64,000 nt of DNA from Sphingomonadales bacterium (GCA_016714795.1 JADKCA010000003.1:186001-250000), one strand, 5' to 3'; positions 27,538 to 36,025 are shown, counted from the stretch's first letter. Made by a program: numbers and translations. The notes: a model not told the origin generated them from the letters alone.

Positions 27538-28217
27538 CCAATATCCTATTCGAGATTGCCACCTGGTTAGTGCCGCTCACCATCGCCATTGTCTTTCATG
27601 AAGTCGCCCATGGTCGCATGGCCCATGCGCTGGGCGATCCTACGGCGGCGGAACTGGGACGGCTGAGCCTTAACCCCATCCGCCATGTTGATCCGTTCGG
27701 CACGGTCATTCTCCCGATGATCCTCGCAGTCTCCGGCGCGCCCATCTTCGGCTGGGCCAAGCCTGTCCCCTTCAATCCCACCCGTTTGCGTGATCCGCGC
27801 TGGGGCTCTGTGCTGGTGGCGGCAGCAGGCCCGGCCTCCAACATCGTGCTGGCGCTGGTCGGCGCGCTCGGCGTGGCTCTGGCGGCCAAATCACTCGGAG
27901 CAGAGGAAGGCAGCACGATGGCATCCGTCATCATCGGCAACCTCTCCAACTTCATCGCGATCAATCTCTTCCTCGCAGTGTTCAACATGATCCCCCTGCC
28001 CCCGTTTGACGGCTCCAAGGTGCTGGCGGGGTTCCTGCCTGATGGCTGGCGGCAGAGTTTCCAGAATCTGGACCGCTATGCGCTGTTGTTCATGATCGGC
28101 CTGCTTTTCATCCTGCCCCAGTTCGGCCCGGAATTCGATGTGCTGAGCAAACTTGTCGATCCGCCGGTGCGCTGGCTGTTCGAACAGATCATCACTCTGG
28201 TCAGCCACCTCGTCTGA
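27534..28217 (+). CDS. Site-2 protease-type M50 membrane metalloprotease
   Basis: 227 residues with four to six membrane segments. The zinc motif HEVAH is at about residues 22-26 in the first helix, and the third ligand motif NMIPLPPFDGSKVL is near residue 155. This is the compact M50B type without a PDZ domain, so intramembrane proteolysis of an unknown partner is inferred. ATG 27534 overlaps the preceding stop, and one base separates the stop from the truB start, indicating a tdk-GNAT-M50-truB transcript. Confidence 0.9.
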   Translation: MTNILFEIATWLVPLTIAIVFHEVAHGRMAHALGDPTAAELGRLSLNPIRHVDPFGTVILPMILAVSGAPIFGWAKPVPFNPTRLRDPRWGSVLVAAAGPASNIVLALVGALGVALAAKSLGAEEGSTMASVIIGNLSNFIAINLFLAVFNMIPLPPFDGSKVLAGFLPDGWRQSFQNLDRYALLFMIGLLFILPQFGPEFDVLSKLVDPPVRWLFEQIITLVSHLV

Positions 28218-28218
28218 C

Positions 28219-29187
28219 ATGACATCGCTCAACGGCTGGATCATCCTCGACAAGCCCCATGGGCTGGGTTCCACACAGGCTGTGGGCGCGGTCAAGCGCG
28301 CGCTGCGCGAAGGCGGCTATGCCAAGGTCAAGATCGGCCATGGCGGCACGCTTGACCCACTGGCGACCGGCGTGCTGCCGATTGCGTTGGGCGAGGCGAC
28401 CAAATTGGCGGGCCGGATGCTGGACAGCGACAAGATTTACGAATTCACGATCCAGTTCGGCACAGAGACGGACACGCTCGATCTGGAAGGCGTGGTAGTG
28501 GCGGAAAGCGATGTTCTGCCCATGCTGGGTCAAGTGGAGGCAGTTCTGCCGCGCTTTACTGGGCCGATTGCGCAAATACCCCCCGCTTATTCCGCGCTGA
28601 AGGTGGATGGCCAGCGCGCCTATGATCTGGCGCGCGCCGGGGAAGAGGTGGTGCTGAAAAGCCGGGATGTGGTGGTGCATTCTCTAAAGCCCTCTCCCCT
28701 GCAGGGGAGAGGGTTGGGAGAGGAGGAGCCTGCTTCCGCACGGCCCCTCTCCCCGGCCCTTTCCCCTGAAGGTGAGAGGGAGTTGAATGAAATCACCCTC
28801 ACCGCGCATGTCTCCAAAGGCACCTATATCCGCTCCCTCGCGCGCGACATCGCCCACGCCCTCGGCACCGTCGGCCATGTCACCATGTTACGCCGCATCA
28901 AGGCCGGGCCATTCACGCTCGACAACGCGATTTCGCTGGACTTTCTGTTCGAACAGTCTAAGGCCCGCGCGCTAGAGGACATTATTCTGCCGTTGAGAAC
29001 GGCGCTGGTCGACATCCCGGCGCTCGCTCTTACCCCGGAACAGGCAGGGGCGCTCAAACAAGGGCGCGTCTTGACCGGGATTGCCGCACCGGACGGCCTC
29101 GCCCTTGCCACGCTGGACGAAATTCCCGTTGCACTGGTCGAGTGTTCAGATGGCACCGTTACGGTGGAACGCGGCTTCAACCTGTAA
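28219..29187 (+). CDS. truB: tRNA pseudouridine(55) synthase TruB, with an in-frame repeat-derived insertion
   Basis: Makes pseudouridine-55 in the tRNA T loop. 322 residues: GWIILDKPHGLGSTQAVGAV, the catalytic-Asp motif GHGGTLDPLATGVLPIALGE, the KIYEF and PPAYSALKVDGQRAYDLAR motifs, and SKGTYIRSLARDI. Between VVVHSL and EITLTAHVSKG there are about 34 extra residues encoded by the palindromic repeat at 28690-28781 (Pro/Gly/Arg/Glu-rich). The frame stays open and the downstream family motifs are intact, so the gene is probably functional with a surface loop insertion. The start at 28219 has one base between it and the M50 protease stop. Confidence 0.94.
   Translation: MTSLNGWIILDKPHGLGSTQAVGAVKRALREGGYAKVKIGHGGTLDPLATGVLPIALGEATKLAGRMLDSDKIYEFTIQFGTETDTLDLEGVVVAESDVLPMLGQVEAVLPRFTGPIAQIPPAYSALKVDGQRAYDLARAGEEVVLKSRDVVVHSLKPSPLQGRGLGEEEPASARPLSPALSPEGERELNEITLTAHVSKGTYIRSLARDIAHALGTVGHVTMLRRIKAGPFTLDNAISLDFLFEQSKARALEDIILPLRTALVDIPALALTPEQAGALKQGRVLTGIAAPDGLALATLDEIPVALVECSDGTVTVERGFNL
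28690..28781. repeat. Composite palindromic repeat inside truB (copy 2)
   Basis: Same plan as the infB-rbfA copy: a perfect 10-bp stem CCCTCTCCCC / GGGGAGAGGG with a TGCA loop (28690-28713), then GGGAGAGG, a variable middle, CCCCTCTCCCCGGCCCTTTC, and a GAGAGGGA end. It lies wholly in the truB reading frame and keeps it open, adding about 31 codons plus flanking residues. Repeats that insert in frame into protein genes are known in Rickettsia (RPE); here the likeness is only by analogy. Confidence 0.85.
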
Positions 29188-29211
29188 ACACACGATGTCG
29201 AAGGAAAACAC

Positions 29212-29481
29212 ATGTCGATTACTGCTGAGCGCAAGGCCGAACTGATCAAGGACAATGCCCGTCACGAAGGTGATACCGGCTCCCCCGAAGTTCAGGTCGC
29301 CATCCTCACGGAACGCATTGCCAACCTGACCGAGCACTTCAAGACGCACAACAAGGATAACCATTCCCGTCGCGGCCTCCTGATGCTCGTCAACACCCGT
29401 CGCAGCCTGCTCGATTATCTCAAGAAGATCGACGTCAGCCGTTACGCGGCGCTGATCGCGAAGCTTGGTCTGCGCAAGTAA
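29212..29481 (+). CDS. rpsO: 30S ribosomal protein S15
   Basis: 89-residue primary 16S rRNA-binding protein of the 30S platform. Family motifs are SITAERKAELIKDNARHEGD, GSPEVQVAILTERIANLTEH and the rRNA-contact region HSRRGLLMLVNTRRSLLDYL. Preceded by GAAGGAAAA as ribosome binding site; the 17 bases ending in the ATG (TCGAAGGAAAACACATG) are identical to those before pnp. Followed by a strong hairpin terminator, then pnp. Confidence 0.98.
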   Translation: MSITAERKAELIKDNARHEGDTGSPEVQVAILTERIANLTEHFKTHNKDNHSRRGLLMLVNTRRSLLDYLKKIDVSRYAALIAKLGLRK

Positions 29482-29489
29482 CCAGCGGC

Positions 29490-29518
29490 GGCCCCCAATC
29501 GGGGGCCGTTTGCTTTTC
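29490..29518 (+). terminator. Hairpin terminator/attenuator between rpsO and pnp
   Basis: GGCCCCC, a 4-base loop AATC, GGGGGCC, then GTTTGCTTTT: a 7-bp all-GC stem and a T-rich tail starting 9 bases after the rpsO stop. In many bacteria the rpsO-pnp spacer carries such a terminator with partial read-through. Confidence 0.85.
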
Positions 29519-29651
29519 CGGGCGATGGCAATTCGGCAATCGCGCGGAGCGGGCAAACTGCTCGCAAATGGAGGGATGGCCCAGCAATGACCGGCCCCCT
29601 CACCCAGAAGGAAGCCAGCAGGCATAGGGCCGCTGGTTCGAAGGAAAACAC

Positions 29652-31943
29652 ATGTTCAACACGAAAACTGTAACAATCGAGTGGGGCGGAGAAACCCTGA
29701 CACTCGAAACGGGCAAGGTTGCCCGTCAGGCTGACGGCGCGGTCATCGCGACGCTTGGCGAAACTGTCGTCCTGTGCGCCGTCACGGCCGCAAAGAAGGT
29801 GAAGGAAGGGCAGGATTTCTTCCCGCTCACCGTCAACTATCAGGAAAAATATTTCTCCTCCGGGCGCATTCCCGGTGGCTTCTTCAAGCGCGAACGTGGC
29901 GCGACGGAAAAGGAAACGCTGGTTTCCCGCCTGATCGACCGTCCCTTGCGTCCGCTGTTCCCGGAGGGGTTCTACAACGAAATCAACTGCATCGCGCAGG
30001 TGCTTTCCTATGACAGCCATAACGAGCCCGACATTCTGGCTCTGGTGGCTGCATCCGCTGCGATGACGCTGTCTGGCGTGCCCTTCATGGGCCCCATCGG
30101 CGCCGCGCGCGTGGGCTATCTCAACGGCGAATATATCCTGAACCCCACCGATGAACAGGTTGCCGAAGGTGATCTCGATCTGGTGGTTGCCGCAACCTAC
30201 GACGCCGTGATGATGGTTGAATCCGAAGCCAACGAGCTTTCGGAAGAGGTCATGCTGGGTGCCGTTCTGTTCGCGCATGACGCGTGCAAGGAAGTCGTCA
30301 AGGCAATCATCAAGCTGGCCGAACAGGCTGCCAAGGATCCTTGGGAAATGCCGGAACAGGCTGATCTGGGTGCGGCCAAGGCCAAGCTGAAGGATCTGAT
30401 TGGTGGCGATATTGCCGCAGCCTACAAGCTGACCGACAAATCTGCCCGTGCCAACGCCCTGAACGAAGCCCGCGCCAAGGCCAAGGACGCCTTTGCCGAC
30501 GCAACGCCGCAGGACCAGATGGCCGCCAACAAGCTGATGAAGAAGCTGGAAGCGGAAATCGTGCGCGGCGCCATCCTGAAGGACGGCACCCGCATCGATG
30601 GTCGCACCACCACGCAGATCCGCCCGATTGTGGCGGAAACGCACTTCCTGCCCCGCGCCCATGGCTCTGCCCTGTTCACGCGTGGCGAGACCCAGACCAT
30701 CGCCACCTGCACCTTGGGCACCAAGGAATCAGAGCAGATGATCGATGGCCTGAACGGCCTGCGTTATGAAAACTTCATGCTGCACTACAACTTCCCCCCT
30801 TATTCGGTGGGTGAAGTGGGTCGCTTCGGTGCGCCGGGTCGTCGTGAAGTCGGCCATGGCAAGCTCGCCTGGCGCGCGCTGCACCCCGTGCTGCCGAAGA
30901 AGGACGATTTCCCCTACACGATCCGCCTGACCAGCGACATCACCGAGTCCAACGGCTCGTCCTCGATGGCATCGGTCTGCGGCGGTTCACTCGCCATGAT
31001 GGATGCCGGTGTGCCAATCACGCGCCCGGTTTCCGGCATCGCGATGGGCCTGATCCTGGAAGGCAAGGATTTCGCGATCCTGTCTGACATTCTGGGTGAT
31101 GAAGATCATCTGGGCGACATGGATTTCAAGGTGGCCGGCACCTCCGAAGGCATCACCACGATGCAGATGGACATCAAGATTGCGGGCATCACGCGCGAAA
31201 TCTTTGAAAAGGCGCTGAATCAGGCCAAGGAAGGCCGTGCGCACATCCTGGGTGAAATGGCCAAGGCTCTGGGTGAGACCCGTCAGGAACTCTCCGCCCA
31301 CGCGCCGCGCATTGAAACGATGCAGATCGACAAGTCCAAGATCCGTGACATCATCGGTACGGGCGGCAAGGTGATCCGCGAGATCGTCGCCACCACCGGT
31401 GCGAAGGTCGATATCGATGATGAAGGCCTGATCAAGATCAGCTCGTCTGACCTCAGCCAGATCGAAGCCGCACGCAAGTGGATTTCGGGCATCGTCGAGG
31501 AAGCTGAAGTCGGCAAGGTCTATGACGGCAAGGTCGTCAACATCGTCGATTTCGGTGCGTTCGTGAACTTCATGGGTGGCAAGGACGGTCTCGTCCACGT
31601 CTCTGAAATGAAGAATGAGCGCGTCGAAAAGCCGACTGATGTCGTGTCCGAAGGGCAGGACGTGAAGGTCAAGGTTCTCGAAATCGACAGCCGTGGCAAG
31701 GTTCGCCTCTCGATGCGCGTAGTCGATCAGGAAACCGGCGAAGAGCTGGAAGACACGCGCCCGCCGCGCGAACCCCGCGAGCCGCGCGGTGATCGTGGCC
31801 CGCGTGGTGATCGTGGCCCCCGCCGTGACGGAGACCGTGGTGATCGCGGCCCGCGTCGCAGTGATCGTGGCCCGCGCCGCGAACGCTCCGAAGGCGGCGA
31901 AGGTGGCGATCCGAACCATGTTCCGGATTTCCTGAAGGACTGA
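29652..31943 (+). CDS. pnp: Polyribonucleotide nucleotidyltransferase (PNPase)
   Basis: 3'-5' phosphorolytic exoribonuclease of the RNA degradosome. 763 residues: two RNase PH domains (RIPGGFFKRERGATEKETL in the first; GSALFTRGETQTIATCTLG and SDITESNGSSSMASVCGG in the second), a KH domain (IIGTGGKVIREIVATTGA), an S1 domain (YDGKVVNIVDFGAFVNFMGG), and a C-terminal tail of Arg/Gly/Asp-rich repeats of about 55 residues, likely RNA or partner binding. GAAGGAAAA precedes the ATG. The spacer from rpsO is 170 bases. Confidence 0.98.
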   Translation: MFNTKTVTIEWGGETLTLETGKVARQADGAVIATLGETVVLCAVTAAKKVKEGQDFFPLTVNYQEKYFSSGRIPGGFFKRERGATEKETLVSRLIDRPLRPLFPEGFYNEINCIAQVLSYDSHNEPDILALVAASAAMTLSGVPFMGPIGAARVGYLNGEYILNPTDEQVAEGDLDLVVAATYDAVMMVESEANELSEEVMLGAVLFAHDACKEVVKAIIKLAEQAAKDPWEMPEQADLGAAKAKLKDLIGGDIAAAYKLTDKSARANALNEARAKAKDAFADATPQDQMAANKLMKKLEAEIVRGAILKDGTRIDGRTTTQIRPIVAETHFLPRAHGSALFTRGETQTIATCTLGTKESEQMIDGLNGLRYENFMLHYNFPPYSVGEVGRFGAPGRREVGHGKLAWRALHPVLPKKDDFPYTIRLTSDITESNGSSSMASVCGGSLAMMDAGVPITRPVSGIAMGLILEGKDFAILSDILGDEDHLGDMDFKVAGTSEGITTMQMDIKIAGITREIFEKALNQAKEGRAHILGEMAKALGETRQELSAHAPRIETMQIDKSKIRDIIGTGGKVIREIVATTGAKVDIDDEGLIKISSSDLSQIEAARKWISGIVEEAEVGKVYDGKVVNIVDFGAFVNFMGGKDGLVHVSEMKNERVEKPTDVVSEGQDVKVKVLEIDSRGKVRLSMRVVDQETGEELEDTRPPREPREPRGDRGPRGDRGPRRDGDRGDRGPRRSDRGPRRERSEGGEGGDPNHVPDFLKD

Positions 31944-31968
31944 TTGGTCTCTTCAGAGCCTAAAAAAG

Positions 31969-32003
31969 ACGGGGGTCGCAGCGATGCGGCCCCCGTTTCT
32001 TTT
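31969..32003 (+). terminator. Rho-independent terminator after pnp
   Basis: A 12-bp stem (ACGGGGGTCGCA with TGCGGCCCCCGT, one G-U pair) closed by a GCGA tetraloop of the GNRA type, followed by TTTCTTTT. An A-run just before the stem makes it potentially bidirectional, so it may also end transcription from the convergent GNAT gene. Confidence 0.88.
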
Positions 32004-32044
32004 GCGGACTATGCCGACATAGCCAAACGATCGCTAGATGCGGA

Positions 32045-32566
32045 TCAAGCCATCACCTTCAGATACAGATGCTCATCATCCCGGTGGTTGCCGACCATGA
32101 AAAAGGTATCGGCGATCCAGTCGAAGCCGTAGCGTTTGTAGAAGCGTTGCGCGCGGATATTCTCGCTCCATACGCTCAGGATCATTTCGTCAGACGCGGT
32201 TTCGCGTGCCTGCTCCAGCGCCCAGTCCATCAGCACCGGGGCCAGCCCCGCCCCCTGATGGGTCGCCCGGATATAGAGTTCCTTCAGTTCGGAAACGCGC
32301 TTGCCCGCACAGTCATAATCGAGCGTGGGGACCAGCCCGACCTTGCAATAGCCCACCAGCACGCCACCATCCTCTGCCACACGCGTGCGAGATTGCGGAT
32401 CGGCCAGCGCCTTGGCCCATGCGGCATCGGTCTTGTGCTCGTCCAGAAATGCGTCGAGATCCTCCGGCCGATAGAGATGGCCGAAGGTCTCCACAAACGT
32501 CTCACGGGCCAGCGCGGCAAGGGCAGAGGCATCTTCCACCCGAGCCGCGCGATAGCTGACCGTCAT
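32045..32566 (-). CDS. GNAT-family N-acetyltransferase
   Basis: 173 residues. The acetyl-CoA site is ELKELYIRATHQGAGLAPVL (Q-G-A-G-L, near the R/Q-x-x-G-x-G/A rule), with EMILSVWSENIRAQRFYKRY and GFDWIADTFFMVGN after it. The shape resembles the PaiA/RimI group. Start ATG 32566 overlaps the upstream acyl-CoA dehydrogenase stop by four bases (ATGA), so the two are co-transcribed. Substrate unknown. Confidence 0.87.
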   Translation of the reverse strand: MTVSYRAARVEDASALAALARETFVETFGHLYRPEDLDAFLDEHKTDAAWAKALADPQSRTRVAEDGGVLVGYCKVGLVPTLDYDCAGKRVSELKELYIRATHQGAGLAPVLMDWALEQARETASDEMILSVWSENIRAQRFYKRYGFDWIADTFFMVGNHRDDEHLYLKVMA

Positions 32567-33702
32567 GCCTTCAGCGTCAGGGCTTCAAAGCGGGAGAGGT
32601 GATGATCAGCAGAGCCGAACTGGTTCTCCATGATCGTCGCGCGCTTGAAATAATGGCCAATCATATATTCCTGCGTGATGCCGATGCCGCCATGCGTCTG
32701 CACCGCATTCTGCCCCACGAATTTCGCAGAGCGCGAGACCTTCGCCTTGGCGAGGCTGATCGCGGCCTTGCGTTCGTCGGCAGGCAGATCGAGCTTGAGC
32801 GTGCCCATCAGCGTCATCGACTTGATCTGCTCGACCTCGATGAACATGTCCGCCATGCGGTGCTGGAGCACCTGGAAGCGGCCAATCGGCTGCCCAAATT
32901 GTTGACGCTGCTTGGAATAGTCCAGCGTGCCTTCATGCAGCTTAGCCGTGACGCCCGCCGCTTCAGCCCCCAGCGCAACGCATGCCTGATCCACGATCAG
33001 TTCGACGAGCGGGAGTGCAGCCCCCTCCCCGCCCAGAAGCGCATCAGCCGGAACCGCGCAATTTTCGAAATAAACCTCAGACGCCCGGAAGCCATCCACC
33101 GTGGGATAATCGCGGCGCGTGATGCCCGGTGCATTCGCATCGACAAGGAACAGCGACACGCCAGCGGCTTCGCGCTGAGACCCGCCCGTGCGCGCCGTCA
33201 CCAGCAGATGCGTCGCCCAGGGGGCTGCATAGACGACAGCTTTGTGCCCGTTGAGCACGTAACCCGCGCCGTCCTTTTTCGCGGTGGTGCGGAGGTTGGC
33301 GAGGTCATAGCGGCCCTGCGGCTCTGCATAAGCGAAGGCGATGATCGCTTCGCCGCCAATGATCTGCGGGATGACCGCATCAGCCACGGCCCCGCCGACC
33401 GCCTTCAGCGCACCGCCGCCGATCACGACCGTCTGGATATAGGGCTCGATCGCAATGACCTTGCCCAGTTCTTCCATCATGATGGCGTTTTCCAGATGGC
33501 TGCCATCCATGCCGCCATGGCCTTCCGCGAACGGCGCGGAGAGGATGCCCAACTCTGTCGCCAGCGCCTTCCAGATGCCGGGATCACGGCCTGCTTCTGA
33601 AGCGATCATTTTCTGGCGCTGATCGAAGCTATAAGTGTCCGCCAGAAAGCGCGCCAGCGTGTCGCGCAGCATGTCCTGCGTTTCGGTGTAGGTGAAATCC
33701 AT
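32563..33702 (-). CDS. Acyl-CoA dehydrogenase family protein (small partner)
   Basis: FAD enzyme that introduces a 2,3 double bond in acyl-CoA. 379 residues, starting MDFTYTETQDMLRDTLARFL; GAGAGG lies eight bases before the ATG. Features: SAPFAEGHGGMDGSHLENA, YVLNGHKAVVYAAPWATHLL (a beta-domain-like strand pattern), and QTHGGIGITQEYMIGHYFKR near the C-terminus. The neighbouring 397-residue paralog upstream suggests a two-subunit acyl-CoA dehydrogenase, as known for some side-chain degrading enzymes; that is inference. I do not see the usual catalytic Glu clearly in this chain. Confidence 0.88.
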   Translation of the reverse strand: MDFTYTETQDMLRDTLARFLADTYSFDQRQKMIASEAGRDPGIWKALATELGILSAPFAEGHGGMDGSHLENAIMMEELGKVIAIEPYIQTVVIGGGALKAVGGAVADAVIPQIIGGEAIIAFAYAEPQGRYDLANLRTTAKKDGAGYVLNGHKAVVYAAPWATHLLVTARTGGSQREAAGVSLFLVDANAPGITRRDYPTVDGFRASEVYFENCAVPADALLGGEGAALPLVELIVDQACVALGAEAAGVTAKLHEGTLDYSKQRQQFGQPIGRFQVLQHRMADMFIEVEQIKSMTLMGTLKLDLPADERKAAISLAKAKVSRSAKFVGQNAVQTHGGIGITQEYMIGHYFKRATIMENQFGSADHHLSRFEALTLKA

Positions 33703-33720
33703 GTCAAAACCTCTCACGTT

Positions 33721-33767
33721 CCCCGGCGAAGGCCGGGGTCCAGTCCGGACTCCGGCTTGCGCCGGAG
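33721..33767. repeat. Double-hairpin repeat between the two acyl-CoA dehydrogenase genes
   Basis: Two adjacent short hairpins: CCCCGGCGAAGGCCGGGG (33721-33738, 7-bp stem, GAAG loop) and CTCCGGCTTGCGCCGGAG (33750-33767, 7-bp stem, TTGC loop), joined by TCCAGTCCGGA. It fills most of the 80-base spacer. Similar double hairpins are common in alphaproteobacterial genomes (recalled). It could modulate expression of the downstream gene relative to the upstream one. Confidence 0.8.
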
Positions 33768-33782
33768 CTCCGCGAATTTAAA

Positions 33783-34976
33783 TCAAAGCCCCAGCACCAT
33801 CTTGGCGATGATGTTGCGCTGAATCTCGTTGGACCCGCCATAGATCGTAGTCTTGCGACCATTGAAATATGTGGGGGCCATGCGATGCGCATAGTCCGGA
33901 CCGATCGGGTGCTCATTGTCACCCTCACCAAAGCCACGGAAATAGGGCGCGCCATAATGGCCTACGGCTTCGAGGCCGAGTTCCATGATCCGCTGCTGGA
34001 TTTCCGAGCCCTTGATCTTGAGCATCGAAGCTTCCGCCCCCGGCCCCTTGCCCGCCGCTTCACCTGCGATGATGCGCAATTCGGTGAATTCCAGAGCGGT
34101 GAGATCCATTTCCAGCTCAGCAATCTTGCGGCGGAAGAAGGGATTTTCGATCAGCGACTGATCACCATCGCTTTCGGTGCGCGCGATTTCCTTGATCCGC
34201 TCCACGCCGCGCTTGGAACCCGCAATGGCCGCGATGCCGGTGCGTTCGTGGGCGAGCAGGAACTTGGCGCAGGTCCAGCCCTTATTCTCTTCGTAAACGC
34301 GGTTTTCGACCGGAACGCGCACATCTTCCAGCCAGACTTCGTTGACTTCATGCTCACCGCCCAGCGTGATGATCGGGCGGACTTCGATGCCCGGCGACTT
34401 CATGTCAACGAGGATGAAGCTGATGCCTTCCTGCGCCTTGGCGTCGGAATTGGTGCGGCACAGGAAGAAGCCCCAGTCCGCATGTTGTGCCATCGTCGTC
34501 CATGTCTTCTGGCCGTTGATGACATAATGATCGCCGTCACGCACAGCCTTTGTGCGCAGGTTCGCAAGGTCAGACCCGGCACCGGGTTCCGAATAACCCT
34601 GACACCACCAATCCTCTCCAGAGAGGATGCGCGGCAGGAACTTGGCCTTCTGCTCCGGCGAGCCAAAAGTGTAGATCACCGGGCCAACCATTGTCAGACC
34701 AAACGGCATGAGGCGGATACAATCAGCGCGCGCGATTTCTTCAGAAAAGATGAAGCGCTGCGTGGAGGTCCAGCCCGTGCCGCCATATTCCACCGGCCAT
34801 GCCGGGGCGACCCAGCCCTTCTTGTGGAGAATACGATGCCAAGAGAGGAAATCCTCCTTGGTCAGCTCATCGCCTTCGTCCTGCTTGCCGCGCAGGTCTG
34901 CGGGATAATTTTCTTCGATGAAGGTCCGCACTTCCTGCTGGAAGGCAAGCTCTTCGGGGCTGAATTCCAGATTCAT
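33783..34976 (-). CDS. Acyl-CoA dehydrogenase family protein (large partner)
   Basis: 397 residues, starting MNLEFSPEELAFQQEVRTFI with GGGAGAG four bases before the ATG. Flavin-binding and substrate motifs include GYSEPGAGSDLANLRTKAVR, YVINGQKTWTTMAQHADWGF, and the C-terminal TTIYGGSNEIQRNIIAKMVL. It fits the FadE-type enzymes that act with a second, smaller subunit. First of three genes transcribed leftward (this gene, the small partner, GNAT). The substrate is not readable. Confidence 0.9.
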   Translation of the reverse strand: MNLEFSPEELAFQQEVRTFIEENYPADLRGKQDEGDELTKEDFLSWHRILHKKGWVAPAWPVEYGGTGWTSTQRFIFSEEIARADCIRLMPFGLTMVGPVIYTFGSPEQKAKFLPRILSGEDWWCQGYSEPGAGSDLANLRTKAVRDGDHYVINGQKTWTTMAQHADWGFFLCRTNSDAKAQEGISFILVDMKSPGIEVRPIITLGGEHEVNEVWLEDVRVPVENRVYEENKGWTCAKFLLAHERTGIAAIAGSKRGVERIKEIARTESDGDQSLIENPFFRRKIAELEMDLTALEFTELRIIAGEAAGKGPGAEASMLKIKGSEIQQRIMELGLEAVGHYGAPYFRGFGEGDNEHPIGPDYAHRMAPTYFNGRKTTIYGGSNEIQRNIIAKMVLGL

Positions 34977-35102
34977 CCGACTCTCCCTTGTGGTTCTGTC
35001 ACCGGGATAGAGTTGCCTTACGTTAACGTCAACGGCTGGAACGCGCGAATCTCTTGACAGAATGCGCCGTACAGACCAAAGCCCGCCCCGCACCGCAAGC
35101 GA

Positions 35103-35176
35103 GGCCCGATGGCGGAGTGGTGACGCAGAGGACTGCAAATCCTTGCACGCCGGTTCGATTCCGGCTCGGGCCTCCA
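35103..35176 (+). tRNA. tRNA-Cys (anticodon GCA)
   Basis: 74 bases fold as a full cloverleaf: acceptor GGCCCGA / TCGGGCC, D arm with GCGGAGTGGTGACGC, anticodon arm CAGAGGACTGCAAATCCTTG with GCA, T arm CGCCGGTTCGATTCCGGC, discriminator T73 and an encoded CCA. U73 is the cysteine identity base. It stands alone between the acyl-CoA dehydrogenase operon and the chaperone gene. Confidence 0.97.
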
Positions 35177-35261
35177 AAATCCTGTTGTCGTTTCTTTCAT
35201 TGTCCGTGCGACTTGACGGTGAATTCGAATGCGGGCTGTTCCAACGATCCCGTCGCGGCCG

Positions 35262-35281
35262 TGTCCCCAATTTTGGGGACA
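35262..35281. promoter_or_regulatory. 20-bp palindrome upstream of the chaperone gene (site 1 of 3)
   Basis: TGTCCCCAATTTTGGGGACA is an almost perfect palindrome ending 33 bases before the chaperone ATG. Two sites of the same form, TGTCCCNNNNNTTGGGGACA, lie in the subunit-array/response-regulator spacer at 43064 and 43221. Shared placement in the same functional locus suggests a common transcription factor, most simply the NarL-type regulator encoded at 43320. Confidence 0.75.
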
Positions 35282-35314
35282 TACAGGTGACGACAGCGTC
35301 GTTACCTTTGCATC

Positions 35315-36010
35315 ATGCGTATCTCCATCATTCCGACGATGATTTCGGTATCCGCCCTCACGTTGGGCGCAGCCCCGGCAACCGCCCGCATCGACGCCAA
35401 TCCCGCAGTGCATATTTTTGAGCCCAAGGCCGCGCCGGAAGCCACGGTCACTGTGACCAATTCCGGAGCAGGCAAGGCGTTTGTCGTCACCAAGGTCCGC
35501 GAGGTGATGGCGCGTGGTGAAACCAATGAGAAATTGCGCGAAGACCCTAACCCGGAGACGCTGGGCCTGATCGCCACACCGGGTCGGATGGTGCTGGAAA
35601 TGGGCGAGCGGCGCGGGGTGCGGATTGTTCCGACCGGCAAGCCTGCGAATGATGATCGCGTCTGGCGGGTGTTGGTGTCCGAAGTCGCGGGCAAGGTGAA
35701 GGATGGGCAATCGGGCGTCGCCTTCCTTCTGGCCTATGATGTGTTGATCATCCAGCGCCCTGATGACGCGCGTGTGGCGGTGACGGGCAAACGGGACGGC
35801 AAGACGCTGACGCTCACCAACAGCGGCAACAGCTTTGGCATGATCGCCGAGGTGCGCCATTGCCCGACTGGCGGCACATGCACCAAACTGCCCGACAGCA
35901 AGCGGCTCTATGGCGGCAAGAGCTGGAGCGTGACGCTGCCCGCAGACAGCGGCACAGTCGAGGTGATGATGCAGGGCATCAACCGCAAGGAAGAGACACT
36001 GCGCTTTTAG
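35315..36010 (+). CDS. PapD-like periplasmic pilus chaperone
   Basis: 231 residues with a signal peptide (ISIIPTMISVSALTLGAAPA), then an immunoglobulin-like fold: HIFEPKAAPEATVTVTNSGA, GLIATPGRMVLEMGERRGVR (the strand holding the usual subunit-anchoring basic residue region), WRVLVSEVAGKV, and a second domain with KTLTLTNSGNSFGMIAEVRH. Chaperones of this type donate a strand to pilus subunits in the periplasm and deliver them to the usher. The start lacks a clear ribosome binding site. The gene converges on the usher, an unusual arrangement, and is the only chaperone in the locus. Palindrome site 1 lies just upstream. Confidence 0.85.
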   Translation: MRISIIPTMISVSALTLGAAPATARIDANPAVHIFEPKAAPEATVTVTNSGAGKAFVVTKVREVMARGETNEKLREDPNPETLGLIATPGRMVLEMGERRGVRIVPTGKPANDDRVWRVLVSEVAGKVKDGQSGVAFLLAYDVLIIQRPDDARVAVTGKRDGKTLTLTNSGNSFGMIAEVRHCPTGGTCTKLPDSKRLYGGKSWSVTLPADSGTVEVMMQGINRKEETLRF

Positions 36011-36025
36011 AGCGCGGCTCTGGAT

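Noticed and set aside
25214..28781. Possible CRISPR or direct-repeat array from the recurring CCCTCTCCCC units
   Set aside because: Only two scattered composite palindromes, with no regular spacing and no unique spacers or cas genes.
33783..35282. 499-residue version of the large acyl-CoA dehydrogenase
   Set aside because: The extension would run through the tRNA-Cys gene on the other strand; a good ribosome binding site and family start lie at 34976.
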